Shown here: positions 1-9,561 of the stretch, in pieces
Layout of the letters: the number at the start of each line of letters is the position of its first letter
How positions within the stretch are numbered: position 1 is the first letter of the stretch
Assembly: GCA_022361135.1 (NCBI GenBank)
Contig: JAKSBM010000780.1
Coordinates: forward strand, 1 to 23,495
DNA: 23,495 bases
From: Desulfobacterales bacterium
GTDB taxonomy: Bacteria > Desulfobacterota > Desulfobacteria > Desulfobacterales > Desulfobacteraceae
Direction of reading: 5' to 3'
Notes under the pieces: generated by a model
Databases searched by the model: none
Told to the model about the DNA's origin: nothing
What the model saw: the letters and a program-made list of their open reading frames with translations, nothing else
Position numbers and translations under genes: made by a program

Positions 1-1071
1 CAGGTAATTATCCCGGACCTGGATGAGGTCGGCCCCCATGGTGAAAATCCGGATAAACCCCTCTGTACCGGGGACCGAGGGCACAACCATTGCAATTTTC
101 TCCAGGTAGTCGGGGATCATTTCCACGGGCCAGGAGAGGCGGGAAAGGAACATGCAGGGAAGCGCCGTGAACAGAACCACAAAAACCGGGACCTCCCGCT
201 CCTTGAAGAACGAGGCCAGAACCAAGCCCCCGAAGACCACGGCCAGAAGAAAGGGCACCATGAAAAGAATGCAGTCCAGGAACGCGCCCCGCTGGGGGAA
301 CTGATAAACCCGGGCCATGATCCCAAAGCAATAGATGCTGTGGACGGCGTAGATGGAAAAATGGGCCAGCCCCTTTCCGGCCACCACCACCAGGGGATGA
401 ACCGGTGTCTCCCCGCCGGTGAAATAGACCAGATCCCCCCGTTCGCGTGCCGTGCCCGCCAACATGCCCATGCCCATGAAAAAGGTCTGTTGGAGCAATA
501 GAAAAAAGACAATGGGCACCACATAGGAGCCGTAGCCCCCGGCCGGATTAAAGAGGGGAATGAAGTTCGTGGCCAGGGGATCCCGCTGGACCATGGCCTG
601 GTCCGGGGCCATGCCACCGGCCTTGAGCCGTTTAATCTCCACCCCGGCGGAGAAGGTCTTGGCTGCCTTGTAAATGCCGGAAAACACCTGCTTATAGGTA
701 ATGAAGCTGCCGGCATCGCAATGGGCGGCCACCGAGGCCTTTTCCCCCCGCAGGACCGACCGCTGGAATCCCTTGGGGATGAGGAGCACCCCGTGGGCCT
801 TGTAGGAATAGACCCAGGACCGGGCCGCTTCAAAATCCGGGGCCTGGAAAATCACATTCACGGCCTCGGAAGCCTGGGTCATCCGGGTCAGGGTCCGGGA
901 CAGCTGGGTTTTATCCAGGTCCACCACCACAATGGGGATATCCTTAACCACCTCGGCCTTGTAGGGAAAGGGATAGAAAAAGGAATAAAAAGCCAGGCTG
1001 CCCAAAAGGATGGCCATGACCTGGAAATCCCGGAAAAGATGGCTGAATTCAGCCCGACAGATCCTAAACAT
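1..1071 (-). CDS. ABC-2 type transport permease, second of pair (3' end outside window)
   Basis: This reading frame stays open from an ATG at 1071 to the window edge, giving 357 codons with no stop. The protein starts MFRICRAEFSHLFRDFQVMA. It has one N-terminal membrane segment, then a large extracytoplasmic region containing IPIVVVDLDKTQLSRTL, then several hydrophobic segments from about residue 185. This is the layout of the YbhS/YbhR-like ABC-2 family. It resembles the preceding permease, which has VAVVDRDQSALSRT at the same place, so the two probably form a heterodimeric inner-membrane channel. The start overlaps the stop of the upstream permease by 8 bases (ATGTTTAG), which implies translational coupling. 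The substrate cannot be read from sequence. The C-terminus lies outside the window. Confidence 0.88.
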   Translation of the reverse strand, partial: MFRICRAEFSHLFRDFQVMAILLGSLAFYSFFYPFPYKAEVVKDIPIVVVDLDKTQLSRTLTRMTQASEAVNVIFQAPDFEAARSWVYSYKAHGVLLIPKGFQRSVLRGEKASVAAHCDAGSFITYKQVFSGIYKAAKTFSAGVEIKRLKAGGMAPDQAMVQRDPLATNFIPLFNPAGGYGSYVVPIVFFLLLQQTFFMGMGMLAGTARERGDLVYFTGGETPVHPLVVVAGKGLAHFSIYAVHSIYCFGIMARVYQFPQRGAFLDCILFMVPFLLAVVFGGLVLASFFKEREVPVFVVLFTALPCMFLSRLSWPVEMIPDYLEKIAMVVPSVPGTEGFIRIFTMGADLIQVRDNYL

Positions 1072-2311
1072 GGTCCGCCCCCTTTCCATGGAAAACCCCG
1101 CCCGGCAGACGGGTGAGGACCAGACCCAAAAGCCCGGGGACGAGAACAAAGGCCAGAAGCTGATTCAAGCCGGGCATGGAATACCCCAGGTCCGCCCCCC
1201 GCAGGGCCTGGTCCTGCAAAATCTGCATGAAATGGCTCAGGGGCAGCAGGGCCGAATACCCCTGGGCCAGTTTGGGCATGCCCAGGGCCGGAAAGGTGAT
1301 ACCGGCAAAGGCAAAGGCAGAGCCGGAATACACCGAGGACATGGCCACGGCCTTGTCCATATTCTTCACCAGGGCAAAAATAAAAACACAAATCATCTGG
1401 CAGGCCAGAATATATACCAGGGTGGCCCCCAGGATGAACATCCCCGAGCCCACCAGGGGAATGGACAACACCTTGAAATTAAGCAGGAACATGATCCCCC
1501 CGCAGATCACCAGCATGAGGGTGTGGGGCAGAAGCTTCCCCACCAAAGCCGTCAGGGCCGATCCCCCGGCACAATCCAACCATTGGCCGCAGCTGCCGGC
1601 CTTGATTTCCGAACAAAGGGCATGGGTGGTCAAGCAACAGGCAAAAATCATGAGCATGGAAGGCAAAAGGGCCAGATAAAGGTAATGGGTGTAGTTGAGA
1701 TAGGGGTTAAACAGGGTGTGGACATCCACGCCCACGGGCTCCAGATGAACCTTGGCCCCGTCCCGGGAATCCCCGGTTTTCATGCGGCGCTTAAAATCAA
1801 TGCCCGCGGACAGGGTCCCACCGACCTTGCCCAGGGTCCGCTGGAGGATCCCCCCCACCAGGAACAATTGATTGTTGTAATAGAAGGCGGGGGAGGCACC
1901 CTGGCCCCGGAACACATCCCGTTCCATGTTTTCGGGTAAAACCAGCAATCCATGGATCCGCCCCTGGACAATGGCCCGGCGGCCCTCCTCCAGGTCGGCC
2001 ATCTGGGCCACCACAGCCACGCCCTGGCTGGCGTCCACCATGCGGATGAAGGTTCGGGACAGGGCGGACTGATCCCGGTCCACCACGGCCACGGGGAGAT
2101 CGGCAATGATCCCCCGGCTGAACAGGGCCGTGAAGAAGGCAAAGGTCAACAGGGGCAGGGCCAGTCCCAGGCAGAAATAGAGTCGCCGGGAACAGATGCG
2201 GTCCCACTCCCGGGCCGCAACGGCCATCAGCCCCCTGCCCCCCTGGTTCGGTGATTCACCGCCAGGGGGATGGGATGCCGGGTTGGTAGATGTCAGAGTT
2301 TCAATCTCCAT
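1064..2311 (-). CDS. ABC-2 type transport permease, first of pair
   Basis: The 415-residue inner-membrane protein has an N-terminal cytoplasmic stretch, a membrane segment at about residues 44-66, and an extracytoplasmic domain beginning LPVAVVDRDQSALSRTFIR. A block of five or six hydrophobic segments follows from about residue 210. This matches the ABC-2 permeases that work with HlyD-type adaptors in tripartite export, such as YbhS/YbhR. It starts 4 bases after the adaptor gene stops and overlaps the second permease by 8 bases, so it belongs to the same transcript. The residues before about position 29 are low complexity, and the internal Met29 is another possible start. No Walker motifs are present, so an ATPase must come from elsewhere. 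The exported compound is unknown. Confidence 0.88.
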   Translation of the reverse strand: MEIETLTSTNPASHPPGGESPNQGGRGLMAVAAREWDRICSRRLYFCLGLALPLLTFAFFTALFSRGIIADLPVAVVDRDQSALSRTFIRMVDASQGVAVVAQMADLEEGRRAIVQGRIHGLLVLPENMERDVFRGQGASPAFYYNNQLFLVGGILQRTLGKVGGTLSAGIDFKRRMKTGDSRDGAKVHLEPVGVDVHTLFNPYLNYTHYLYLALLPSMLMIFACCLTTHALCSEIKAGSCGQWLDCAGGSALTALVGKLLPHTLMLVICGGIMFLLNFKVLSIPLVGSGMFILGATLVYILACQMICVFIFALVKNMDKAVAMSSVYSGSAFAFAGITFPALGMPKLAQGYSALLPLSHFMQILQDQALRGADLGYSMPGLNQLLAFVLVPGLLGLVLTRLPGGVFHGKGADHV

Positions 2312-2315
2312 GGCA

Positions 2316-3323
2316 TTACCCGGCGCTTCCCTGGTTCTCCCAAAGGACCACAGCCCCCATGCCCGGCCTCAACACCGGCATGGCTTCCCCGGATTCCGGC
2401 GCCAGGGGAACGGCCCGGACCTCAAAGGTTTTGAGGTCGAAATCCCCCGAAGCCTTGGTGGAATGCCAGGTGGCAAAATCCCCCAGGGCGGCGATGTAAT
2501 TAATCCTCAACTTCAATTCCCTATTTCCCAGGGCCGGGAACCGGGCAGTAATCTCCTTGCCCATGGTAATCTGTGCCATGAAATCTTCCCTGAGGTTGAA
2601 GGTCACCCAAACATCGGAAAGATCCACAATGCTCACCACGGGATATCCCGTGGCGGCCAATTCACCCGGATCCACAATCACGTCGGCGATTTCCCCGTCA
2701 ATGGGGGAAACCATGCGGGTTTCCGCCAGGTAGGCTTCCACCTCGGCCCGGGCCCCTGCCGCCTGGTTCACCATGGCCACCGATGCGCTCTTGTCTTCTT
2801 CCCGGGCGCCCTTACGGGCCATGGTGTAGGATGCATTTGCCGCCTTGGCCGTTTCCCGGGCCGCCTTGAGCCGGGCCACGGCCTCGTCCAGTTTCTGGGC
2901 CGGAAGGACACCATCGTTGAAAAGGCGCTGGATCCGGACATGGGTTTTTTCGGCCAGTTCCAATCCGGCACGGGCCTTATCCCTCAGGTTCCGGGCCGCC
3001 TGGATTTCCTCCACACGGGCCCCCTTGAATGCCTTGTCCCGCATGGAACCGGCCGCATCCACGGCGGCCTGTGCCTGGCTGAGCTTGGCCCGGATTTCCG
3101 GGCTGTCCAGGACAAAAATCAAATCCCCTTTTTTCACCTGGTCCCCGTTTTTCACATGGAGTTCAATGACCCGGCCCGGAATTTTGGAGGCCAGGTCGAT
3201 CTGGGTGGCTTCCACCTGTCCCTGGACCACCAGGGGCTGGGGCTGCTGGGTATATTGGACCGCAGTCCAGGTCACGCCCACGGCGGCCACGATCAGACAG
3301 AGGGGTAAAATCAATTTCCTCAC
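2316..3323 (-). CDS. HlyD-family periplasmic adaptor (membrane fusion) protein
   Basis: The 335-residue protein has a single N-terminal hydrophobic anchor (residues 3-20). A lipoyl-like half follows with GRVIELHVKNGDQVKKGDLI (about 51-70). A long alpha-hairpin rich in Ala, Lys and Glu spans about residues 75-190. The second lipoyl half contains SPIDGEIADVIVDPGE, followed by a beta-barrel region. This is the standard membrane fusion protein plan, and its role is to bridge the inner-membrane permeases to the TolC channel encoded just upstream. The start codon is GTG, with GAGGAG about 11 bases upstream. The gap to the tolC-like gene is only 2 bases. The family assignment is firm; the substrate is not known. 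Confidence 0.92.
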   Translation of the reverse strand: MRKLILPLCLIVAAVGVTWTAVQYTQQPQPLVVQGQVEATQIDLASKIPGRVIELHVKNGDQVKKGDLIFVLDSPEIRAKLSQAQAAVDAAGSMRDKAFKGARVEEIQAARNLRDKARAGLELAEKTHVRIQRLFNDGVLPAQKLDEAVARLKAARETAKAANASYTMARKGAREEDKSASVAMVNQAAGARAEVEAYLAETRMVSPIDGEIADVIVDPGELAATGYPVVSIVDLSDVWVTFNLREDFMAQITMGKEITARFPALGNRELKLRINYIAALGDFATWHSTKASGDFDLKTFEVRAVPLAPESGEAMPVLRPGMGAVVLWENQGSAG

Positions 3324-3325
3324 GT

Positions 3326-4744
3326 TTAAAATATCTCCTCGGCAATGTATTGGCTTTTATAAGTGGAAAAATCCCGACTGATTCCCACGGCTTCCAAAAG
3401 TTGGGCCAGGGCCACGTCGAATTGGTAAACCGCCTGGAGTTGACGGATTCGGGCACCGGACAGGGTGAGATGGGCATCCACCACATCCAGGGATGTGGAA
3501 AGCCCTTCTTCAAAGGAACGGTTCCTGACCCGAAGGGCTTCCCGGGCCAGTTCAATGGTATCCCCCAGGGCATCGTATTGCTCCAGGTTCTTCATCACCC
3601 CATGGTATTGTTTCTCGGTGAGGGTGGCAATGTCCCTGGCGGCCTTTTTCTCCAGGAAGCCCACCCGCCGCCGGGTTTCTTCGGCCGCCTTAATGGTATT
3701 CATCCGGCTTCCCCCTTCGAACAGGGGCAGGTTCACCCCCACGCCGGCGGCCCATTCCGGTTCCAGGGCGGTGAGGTCGCTCTTGTGGAGTTCATAGAGA
3801 CCAAAGAGGTAAACCTCGGGGAACAAGAATCCCTTCTCGTATTCCACCCCCTTTTCCGCCTGCGCCTTTTTGGCACGGATCTGCCCCAGAATGGGATTCT
3901 CCCTGTCGGACAGGGCCACAAAGGATTCCAGGGAGGGCAGATTCCGAATGAGGAACAAAGGCGAAGAGGCCACAACGGCTTCCGCCTCCTCCCGGTCCAT
4001 GGACAGGACATTGGCCAGGGCCGTCCGGATGGTTTCCCGGTCCCGGATGGCGTTCTGGAGTTCCCGCCCGGCCTCGGTCACGGCCACCTGGGCATGGAGA
4101 CGTTCGGCCTTGGAGATGATCCCGTTCTCCTCCAGGGCCCGGGCCCGGGCCAGATGTTTTTCCACCCCCTCCAGGTAGTCCCGCCGCAGCTTGAGCAGGG
4201 CATCGTAGAGGCGCAGCCCATAGTACCGCTTCACCATGTCCGACACCAGCACCGACCGGGTCTGCTTCATCTTCTCCCCGGCCTCGGTTTCCCGGGCCTC
4301 GGCCACCTGGTTGGCCGCCGTGATCCGGCCGCCGGTGAAGACGGGCCAGGAGGCGGTGAGCCGGCCTTTGACAAAGGCGTCATCCTGAACATTCATGATA
4401 AAATCAGGCAAGGTGCCGGGGGGAAGGCCGTGGAGAGTTTCCATGGCGCCCCGAATATCATTCAAGCTGAGATCGATGGGCTCATCAATGCGGGTATATT
4501 TTCCCGATGCTGAAATCTTGGGCAGGTAAAGACCCTGGGCCGCCTTTTTTTCAAAGGCCCGGCCCCGCTTTTCCGCATCCGCCGCCTTCAGGGCTTCGTT
4601 CTTCTGATTCATCCGTTCCAGGGCGGATTCAAAGCTGAGCTGGACCTTTGCGGCCAGGACCGGTCCGGGCAACCCAATGAGGATCAGCCCCACCAGGAGG
4701 GCAGCCCGCCCCACCCAGGCCTGCAATGCACACCTATTCTTCAT
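3326..4744 (-). CDS. TolC-family outer membrane efflux protein
   Basis: The ATG at 4744 gives 472 residues with a Sec-type signal peptide (basic MKNR, hydrophobic core, likely cleavage after VLA near residue 32). The mature part carries the duplicated OEP pattern of TolC: long amphipathic helices rich in Ala, Glu and Arg, with a TASWPVFTGG strand motif near residue 125 and its repeat VNLPLFEGGSRM in the second half. A TTG three codons earlier (4753) is possible, but the AAGGGGA ribosome binding site is too close to it and better spaced for the ATG. The start overlaps the end of the TetR gene by 11 bases. It should form the outer-membrane duct for the adaptor and permeases encoded downstream. 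Confidence 0.92.
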   Translation of the reverse strand: MKNRCALQAWVGRAALLVGLILIGLPGPVLAAKVQLSFESALERMNQKNEALKAADAEKRGRAFEKKAAQGLYLPKISASGKYTRIDEPIDLSLNDIRGAMETLHGLPPGTLPDFIMNVQDDAFVKGRLTASWPVFTGGRITAANQVAEARETEAGEKMKQTRSVLVSDMVKRYYGLRLYDALLKLRRDYLEGVEKHLARARALEENGIISKAERLHAQVAVTEAGRELQNAIRDRETIRTALANVLSMDREEAEAVVASSPLFLIRNLPSLESFVALSDRENPILGQIRAKKAQAEKGVEYEKGFLFPEVYLFGLYELHKSDLTALEPEWAAGVGVNLPLFEGGSRMNTIKAAEETRRRVGFLEKKAARDIATLTEKQYHGVMKNLEQYDALGDTIELAREALRVRNRSFEEGLSTSLDVVDAHLTLSGARIRQLQAVYQFDVALAQLLEAVGISRDFSTYKSQYIAEEIF

Positions 4745-5330
4745 ATAATACAATTCCCCTTCGAATCATGAGTTTCACATTCTGGCGCATGGTGTTGAGG
4801 CGGTAACGCTTCGGCTCAAGGGCCATGGCGTAAATAATTCGTTTGACCCCACCCATGATGAACTCGCTGGCCACATCCGGGGGGATATTGGCATTGAAAC
4901 ATTTTTCCCGGCCTCCCCGTTCGATGAGGGAGACAAAGATCTCCTTGAACCGCAGGTAATCGGCCATGAAGCTGGGATCCCCGCTCTTAATCCGGGGTTC
5001 AAACTCGTTGGCAAAGACCTTGATCAGGTCGGGATGGGGCCCCAGCAGGTCAAAAACCAGATCCACGGCACCGTCCAATTTTTCCAGGCAGGAAAAATCA
5101 CTCCGGGAACCGAGTTGGGCAATCCCCTGGGAAACTTCCCGGCAGAAGACGGCAAAAACCCGATCGAACATGTCTTCCTTATCGGTGAAATAGTTGTACA
5201 GGGTCCCGGCGCTCACCCCGGCTTCTTCGGCAATGCCGGCCATTTTTGCACCATGGAAACCGTGGCGGGCGAAAACCTTAACCGCTGCTTCCAGGATTTC
5301 CCGTTCCTTATCTTCCTTTAATTTTTTCAT
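4734..5330 (-). CDS. TetR-family transcriptional regulator, first gene of the efflux operon
   Basis: The 198-residue protein carries an N-terminal TetR DNA-binding domain (about residues 8-55). The helix-turn-helix reads GIAEEAGVSAGTLYNYFTDK, the family signature. The C-terminal part is variable and presumably binds a ligand. I prefer the ATG at 5330 because GGGAG sits 4 bases before it; an upstream TTG (5348) would add six residues without a good ribosome binding site. The gene is co-directional with and overlaps the TolC gene, so it is the promoter-proximal member of the operon. By family habit it probably represses its own operon and is released by a transported toxic compound. The inducer is unknown. 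Confidence 0.92.
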   Translation of the reverse strand: MKKLKEDKEREILEAAVKVFARHGFHGAKMAGIAEEAGVSAGTLYNYFTDKEDMFDRVFAVFCREVSQGIAQLGSRSDFSCLEKLDGAVDLVFDLLGPHPDLIKVFANEFEPRIKSGDPSFMADYLRFKEIFVSLIERGGREKCFNANIPPDVASEFIMGGVKRIIYAMALEPKRYRLNTMRQNVKLMIRRGIVLYEE

Positions 5331-5349
5331 GGCGCTCCCAAAAAACAAA

Positions 5350-5363
5350 TGAACTATGATTCA
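5350..5363 (-). promoter_or_regulatory. Possible TetR operator (short dyad)
   Basis: A TGAA-N6-TTCA dyad lies about 20 bases upstream of the TetR start codon in an AT-rich leader. TetR-type autorepressors often bind dyads in this place, but 4-base arms are common by chance in AT-rich DNA. The call rests on position. Confidence 0.22.
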
Positions 5364-5472
5364 AATATTAAATTTTACAATCATCCAAACGACGCAAACC
5401 AAATATTTAAAACCAATAAATACAAATACTTTCAACAAAACAACCCAAGCCAAAAGCATTGAATTGAGGTTC

Positions 5473-5500
5473 ATTATAGGGACAAATCCCCCAAGGTAAA
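5473..5500 (-). promoter_or_regulatory. Candidate sigma70-type promoter for the tetR-tolC-hlyD-ABC operon
   Basis: On the minus strand a perfect -10 box TATAAT (5473-5478) is preceded, after 16 bases, by TTTACC (4 of 6 to consensus). The spacer contains a GGGA-N4-TCCC dyad (5480-5491) that could be an operator. Transcription would start near 5466 and leave a leader of about 135 bases. The 5349-5599 gap is otherwise AT-rich with no gene. A 7-base A/T-only inverted repeat lies near 5504-5531, and I see no clear intrinsic terminator for the SLC13 gene. Confidence 0.5.
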
Positions 5501-5599
5501 GGAATTTTTTGTATTTTTATTTAAAAAATGCCAGAAAATTTAATCAGAATACGCCACGAAATGGATTCCACCGAACGGTCCGCACCCCATGGAAATGGG

Positions 5600-7408
5600 T
5601 TAAAAGGGCCAGAAATGGGGAATTAAAATGCTGGAAAGGATGATGACGATGAAATTCAGGGGCATGCCGATTTTCAGAAAGTCCGAAAATCGGTATCGCC
5701 CCGGGCCATAGACCAAAAGATTGGTCTGGTAACCGATGGGGGTGGCAAAGCAGGCGCTGGCCCCGAAGCAGATGCCAATGATGAAGGGACGGGGGTCCAC
5801 CCCCAGGACCTGGGCCGTGGAAACGGCAATGGGCAGGAGGAGGACGGCCGTGGCATTGTTGCTCAAAACATGGGTACAAAGTGAAGAAAGGAAGATCAGG
5901 CCGAAAAGAACCCAATGGGGGTTCATCCCGTCGAAGAGGCTGAGATAGGCCGTGGCATAGGCCTGGGAGGTGCCGGTTTTCTGCATGGCCATGCCCAGGC
6001 CGATGGTGGCCACAATGAGGAGGAGAACCTCGGATTCCAAACTGCGGTAGGCTTCTTTCAGGCTGAGGCAATGGGTCATGGTCATGAGGAAGACCCCGGT
6101 GATGGCGCAGACCATGATGTCGGCCAACCCCAGGGTGGCCGAAAGGACCACGGCAGCAAAAATCAGGGCGGCCGTGGGGGCCTTTTCCATGTGGGGCATG
6201 GCATGGTGAATATCCTCAATGACGATGACATCCTTGGAGCGCCTCAGCTTGTCCAGCTTTTCCCGGGGACAGCGGACCAGGATGGTGTCCCCGATCTTAA
6301 GCTTCACGGTTTTGATCTTCCGATAGGAATAATGGTGCCGCCGGGTCCGAAGGGCGATGATCCGGAGCAGGGGATCGTCCAAAAGTTCGGTGGACATTAA
6401 TTTATCCCCCACCAGATTGGAAAGGGGGGGAATGACCAGCTCAATGATGAGATCGTCCCGCTTCCCCCTGCCGAAAACCATGTCCTCCTCCCCGTGGACC
6501 GGGCTGAAAATCTTTTTCTTCAGGCAGGAGACAATGTCCTCGGCGGAGCCCTTCACCAGAAGGATGTCCCGACTCTGGAGGGTGACGGGCATGCGCTTGG
6601 GGTCATAGATGTCATTGTTGCGGAAGATTTCAATGACCTGGAGCCCCAATTGGGATTCCGCCGTGTCCACGATCTCGGCTTCCCCCACCAGGGGGCTGTC
6701 GCTGCGGACGATGAGCTCGGTGATATACCGGCTGGACTTATTTTCATCGGATTCGCAAACCGGGGGGGTCCGGCCGGGAAGGAGCCGGGGGGAAGCCAGG
6801 AACAAAAACAAAACCCCCACCAGGCCAATGGGAATCCCCACCCGGCTGAGTTCGAACATGGAGAGGGGCTCAAAGCCCATGGCCGCGGCCAGGTCCGACA
6901 CAATGATATTGGTGGAAGTGCCGATGAGGGTGCAGCTCCCGGCCAGGATGGAGACATAGGAAAGTGGGATGAGCATCTTGGAGGGGGAAAAATCACAATC
7001 GCAGCTCAACCCCATGACAATGGGGATGAAGAGGACCACCACCGGGGTATTATTGATAAAGGCCGAGGCAAAGGCCGTGGCCGCCATGATGAGGATGGAG
7101 GCCACGGCTTTGTCCCCCTTGGAAAAATGGAGGACCAGATCCGTGACAATGCCCACCCCGCCGGTGCGAACCAGACCGTAACTGAGAAGAAACATGGATC
7201 CCACGGTGACCACGGCCGGATTGGCAAAGCCGGAAACGGCCTCGGCCGGGGTGAGAATGCCGCTCAGGGCCAGGCAGACCATGATCCCCATGGCAGTCTT
7301 TTCCACGGCGATTTTTTCCGTCACCAGGAGCACCAGGGCCACCACCAGGATGAGGGTCAGGGCAATCATCTCATAATTCATTTCAAGCATGGTCCGCGTA
7401 ACCTCCAT
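5600..7408 (-). CDS. SLC13/DASS-family permease with two RCK_C (TrkA-C) domains
   Basis: The 602-residue inner-membrane protein has two hydrophobic halves (about residues 12-210 and 410-602) split by a soluble insert. Each half carries the Asn/Thr-rich cation and substrate signatures of the divalent anion:sodium symporter (ion transporter) superfamily: FINNTPVV and GTSTNIIV in the first, LSNNATAV and ATPIGYQTN in the second. The insert (about 225-400) looks like two tandem RCK_C domains, with boundaries near 228-300 and 318-398. Relatives with this plan transport sulfate, dicarboxylates or other anions, and the substrate cannot be assigned here. The gene begins 6 bases after the Kef-type gene, so the two are co-transcribed. 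A second in-frame ATG at 7390, preceded by GGAGG at 11 bases, is an alternative start. Confidence 0.88.
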   Translation of the reverse strand: MEVTRTMLEMNYEMIALTLILVVALVLLVTEKIAVEKTAMGIMVCLALSGILTPAEAVSGFANPAVVTVGSMFLLSYGLVRTGGVGIVTDLVLHFSKGDKAVASILIMAATAFASAFINNTPVVVLFIPIVMGLSCDCDFSPSKMLIPLSYVSILAGSCTLIGTSTNIIVSDLAAAMGFEPLSMFELSRVGIPIGLVGVLFLFLASPRLLPGRTPPVCESDENKSSRYITELIVRSDSPLVGEAEIVDTAESQLGLQVIEIFRNNDIYDPKRMPVTLQSRDILLVKGSAEDIVSCLKKKIFSPVHGEEDMVFGRGKRDDLIIELVIPPLSNLVGDKLMSTELLDDPLLRIIALRTRRHHYSYRKIKTVKLKIGDTILVRCPREKLDKLRRSKDVIVIEDIHHAMPHMEKAPTAALIFAAVVLSATLGLADIMVCAITGVFLMTMTHCLSLKEAYRSLESEVLLLIVATIGLGMAMQKTGTSQAYATAYLSLFDGMNPHWVLFGLIFLSSLCTHVLSNNATAVLLLPIAVSTAQVLGVDPRPFIIGICFGASACFATPIGYQTNLLVYGPGRYRFSDFLKIGMPLNFIVIILSSILIPHFWPF

Positions 7409-7414
7409 CTGATT

Positions 7415-9403
7415 TTATCCCTCCATGCCCTTGAACTGGGGCAACAGGGGGGAGGCCAATTCCCGAAAGCGTTCCCTTGCCTCACGGGTACCGATGACGG
7501 CGGTGAAATCGCAGGATTCCAGCCGCAGGTCCGCCCCGGGGTTGGTGAACAGGGCTTCCTCCCGCATCACCGCCACCAGGGAGACCCCGGTCTTCTTTCG
7601 AATCCGCCCCTGGGAAATGGTGACCCCGCAGAGGGGGCTCCCCGGAGTAAGGCGGATCCATTCCAGATCCAGGGTGGCTTCGGCGTGGCGGAACCGGGCC
7701 AGGGTATTGGCGGTCACCGAAGGACCCAAGACCGGGGCAAAGGTTCGGTTCCGCAGGGATTCCACTTCATTCTGGATCTGGGTGGCCGGAATGCGCAGGT
7801 AGGCCAAAGCCTTCCTCAACATTTCCAAGGCCGACTCAAACTCGGGTAAAACCACCTCGGCCACCCCCTGGTTCCGGAAGCTGCCCAGGGAATCCATATC
7901 CTGGGCCCGGGCGATGATGGTCAGCCCGGGGCAGAGTTCCCGGGCATGGGAAATCACGGCCTGGGAAACCACCACACTGGGGATGGTCACCAGCAAAAGG
8001 CCGGCGTTATGGATGTGGGCCGCCTCCAGCACAATGGGATGGGAGGCATCCCCGAAGATGGCGGGCATCCCTTCCTTCCTGGCCTGCTCCACCCGCTGCT
8101 GATCCATTTCCACCACCACAAAGGGAAGCCCCATGGAATTGAGTACCCCGGAAATGTGGCTGCCGGTGCGTCCCCGGCCCACAATGACCACATGGTTTTG
8201 CAACCCGCTTTTGGGCAGGTTCACCGTATCCAGGGCCTCGTGTCGAAACCAGCGTTTCTTCAGGGTGTAAAGCCGGGCCGTCTGACTGGAGACAATGGGA
8301 GTCAGGGCCATGGTGACAATGGCTGTGGTCAGCGCCAATTGATAGGTACGGGGGGAAAGGGCCCCTTCTGCCATGCCCATGCGGGCCAAAACAAAGGAAA
8401 ACTCCCCCACCTGAAACAAGCCCAGCCCCACGGCCAAAGGAATAACATTGCCATAGGAAAAAAAGCGAACCAGACCGTTGAAAATGGATCCCTTGATCAG
8501 ACTCACCGCCCCCACCAGCAAAAGGACTTCCCCCAGGTTGTCCATGAAAAATACGGGATCCAGAAGCATGCCCACGGAGGTGAAAAAGAGAAGGCCGAAA
8601 AGATCCCGCAACGGAATGATGTCACTCAGGGCCTGGTGGCCGTAATCCGATGTATTCAAGACCAGGCCAGCGGCAAAGGCGCCAAAGGCAAAGGAAAGCC
8701 CCACCAGCCAGGTCAGATATCCGATGCCCAGACCAATGGCGGCCACGGCCATGAGAAAAAGTTCCCGGGACCCCAGCCGGGCAATGTGGGCCATGAGCCG
8801 GGGTAGGAATCGCCCCCCCAGAAATGCCATGGCCGAAAGGAAACAAACCGCCTTGACCAGGGCCAGTCCCAGGCTTTTCGCCCCCATGGCCGGATCATTG
8901 AGTTGGGGTAAAATGATCATCAGGGGCACCACGGCCAGATCCTGGACCAGGAGCATGCCGATCATCACCCGGCTGGACAAGGTTCCCAGCCAGCCCTGGT
9001 TCATGAGGGTTTTAAGGATGACCATGGTGCTGGACAGGGAAATCAGGGCTCCGAACCAAAGGCTCTCCTTCCAGGGCCAGCCCAGGAGCCAGCCCAGGCC
9101 ATAGCCCGCGCCCAGGGTAAGCATCATCTGCACCGGGGTTCCGATGAGGGCCACCTTTTTCACCGGTTTGAGGTCCTTGAGGGAGAATTCCAGGCCCAGG
9201 GCAAACAGGAGCAGGGCCACCCCGATCTCGGCCAATAATTCGATTTCGTGGACACTGGAAACGGTGAATCCGCCGGTGTGGGGCCCCAGGAGCACCCCGG
9301 CCAGGATATAGCCCAGCACCAGGGGTTGGTGGAGTCGCTGCATGACCAACCCGCTGACGAAACCGGCGATGACAATGAGTGTGATATCGGTGGCAATACC
9401 CAT
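7415..9403 (-). CDS. CPA2-family monovalent cation:proton antiporter with RCK domains (Kef/YbaL type)
   Basis: The 662-residue protein has about 12 membrane segments in residues 1-380. It carries the CPA2 hallmark QDLAVVP at 154-160, with Asp155 matching the ion-binding aspartate of KefC-like proteins. A cytoplasmic RCK_N (TrkA-N) Rossmann domain starts near residue 403 with the nucleotide-binding motif GRGRTGS. An RCK_C domain occupies about 560-650. The family exports K+ or Na+ against protons, or acts as a ligand-gated K+ efflux system. The domain order matches KefB/KefC/YbaL, but I see nothing to choose among them. It lies 158 bases after the response regulator gene and 6 bases before the SLC13 gene. 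The ribosome binding site at ATG 9403 is weak. Confidence 0.92.
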   Translation of the reverse strand: MGIATDITLIVIAGFVSGLVMQRLHQPLVLGYILAGVLLGPHTGGFTVSSVHEIELLAEIGVALLLFALGLEFSLKDLKPVKKVALIGTPVQMMLTLGAGYGLGWLLGWPWKESLWFGALISLSSTMVILKTLMNQGWLGTLSSRVMIGMLLVQDLAVVPLMIILPQLNDPAMGAKSLGLALVKAVCFLSAMAFLGGRFLPRLMAHIARLGSRELFLMAVAAIGLGIGYLTWLVGLSFAFGAFAAGLVLNTSDYGHQALSDIIPLRDLFGLLFFTSVGMLLDPVFFMDNLGEVLLLVGAVSLIKGSIFNGLVRFFSYGNVIPLAVGLGLFQVGEFSFVLARMGMAEGALSPRTYQLALTTAIVTMALTPIVSSQTARLYTLKKRWFRHEALDTVNLPKSGLQNHVVIVGRGRTGSHISGVLNSMGLPFVVVEMDQQRVEQARKEGMPAIFGDASHPIVLEAAHIHNAGLLLVTIPSVVVSQAVISHARELCPGLTIIARAQDMDSLGSFRNQGVAEVVLPEFESALEMLRKALAYLRIPATQIQNEVESLRNRTFAPVLGPSVTANTLARFRHAEATLDLEWIRLTPGSPLCGVTISQGRIRKKTGVSLVAVMREEALFTNPGADLRLESCDFTAVIGTREARERFRELASPLLPQFKGMEG

Positions 9404-9430
9404 GAAATATTAAAACATATCCATGGGTTG

Positions 9431-9488
9431 AGCGCAAACCGGCGCTATATGCGGACGATTACCGGCTTATCCCCCGGGCCCCCGGTAA
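9431..9488. repeat. Two inverted repeats between the response regulator and Kef genes
   Basis: The 158-base gap holds two perfect dyads. One has arms AGCGC and GCGCT (9431-9446). The other has arms TTACCGG and CCGGTAA (9459-9488), separated by 16 bases that contain CCCGGG. Neither is followed by a T-run on either strand, so they are poor terminators. They could be operator sites, for example for the adjacent OmpR-type regulator, or mRNA hairpins upstream of the antiporter start. Confidence 0.35.
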
Positions 9489-9561
9489 CCGAGGGCGGAG
9501 CTCCCTTTTCCATGCCGGCCTGGATGGAAACGGCAATGATACAAAAACCAGTCAAGCCCCA

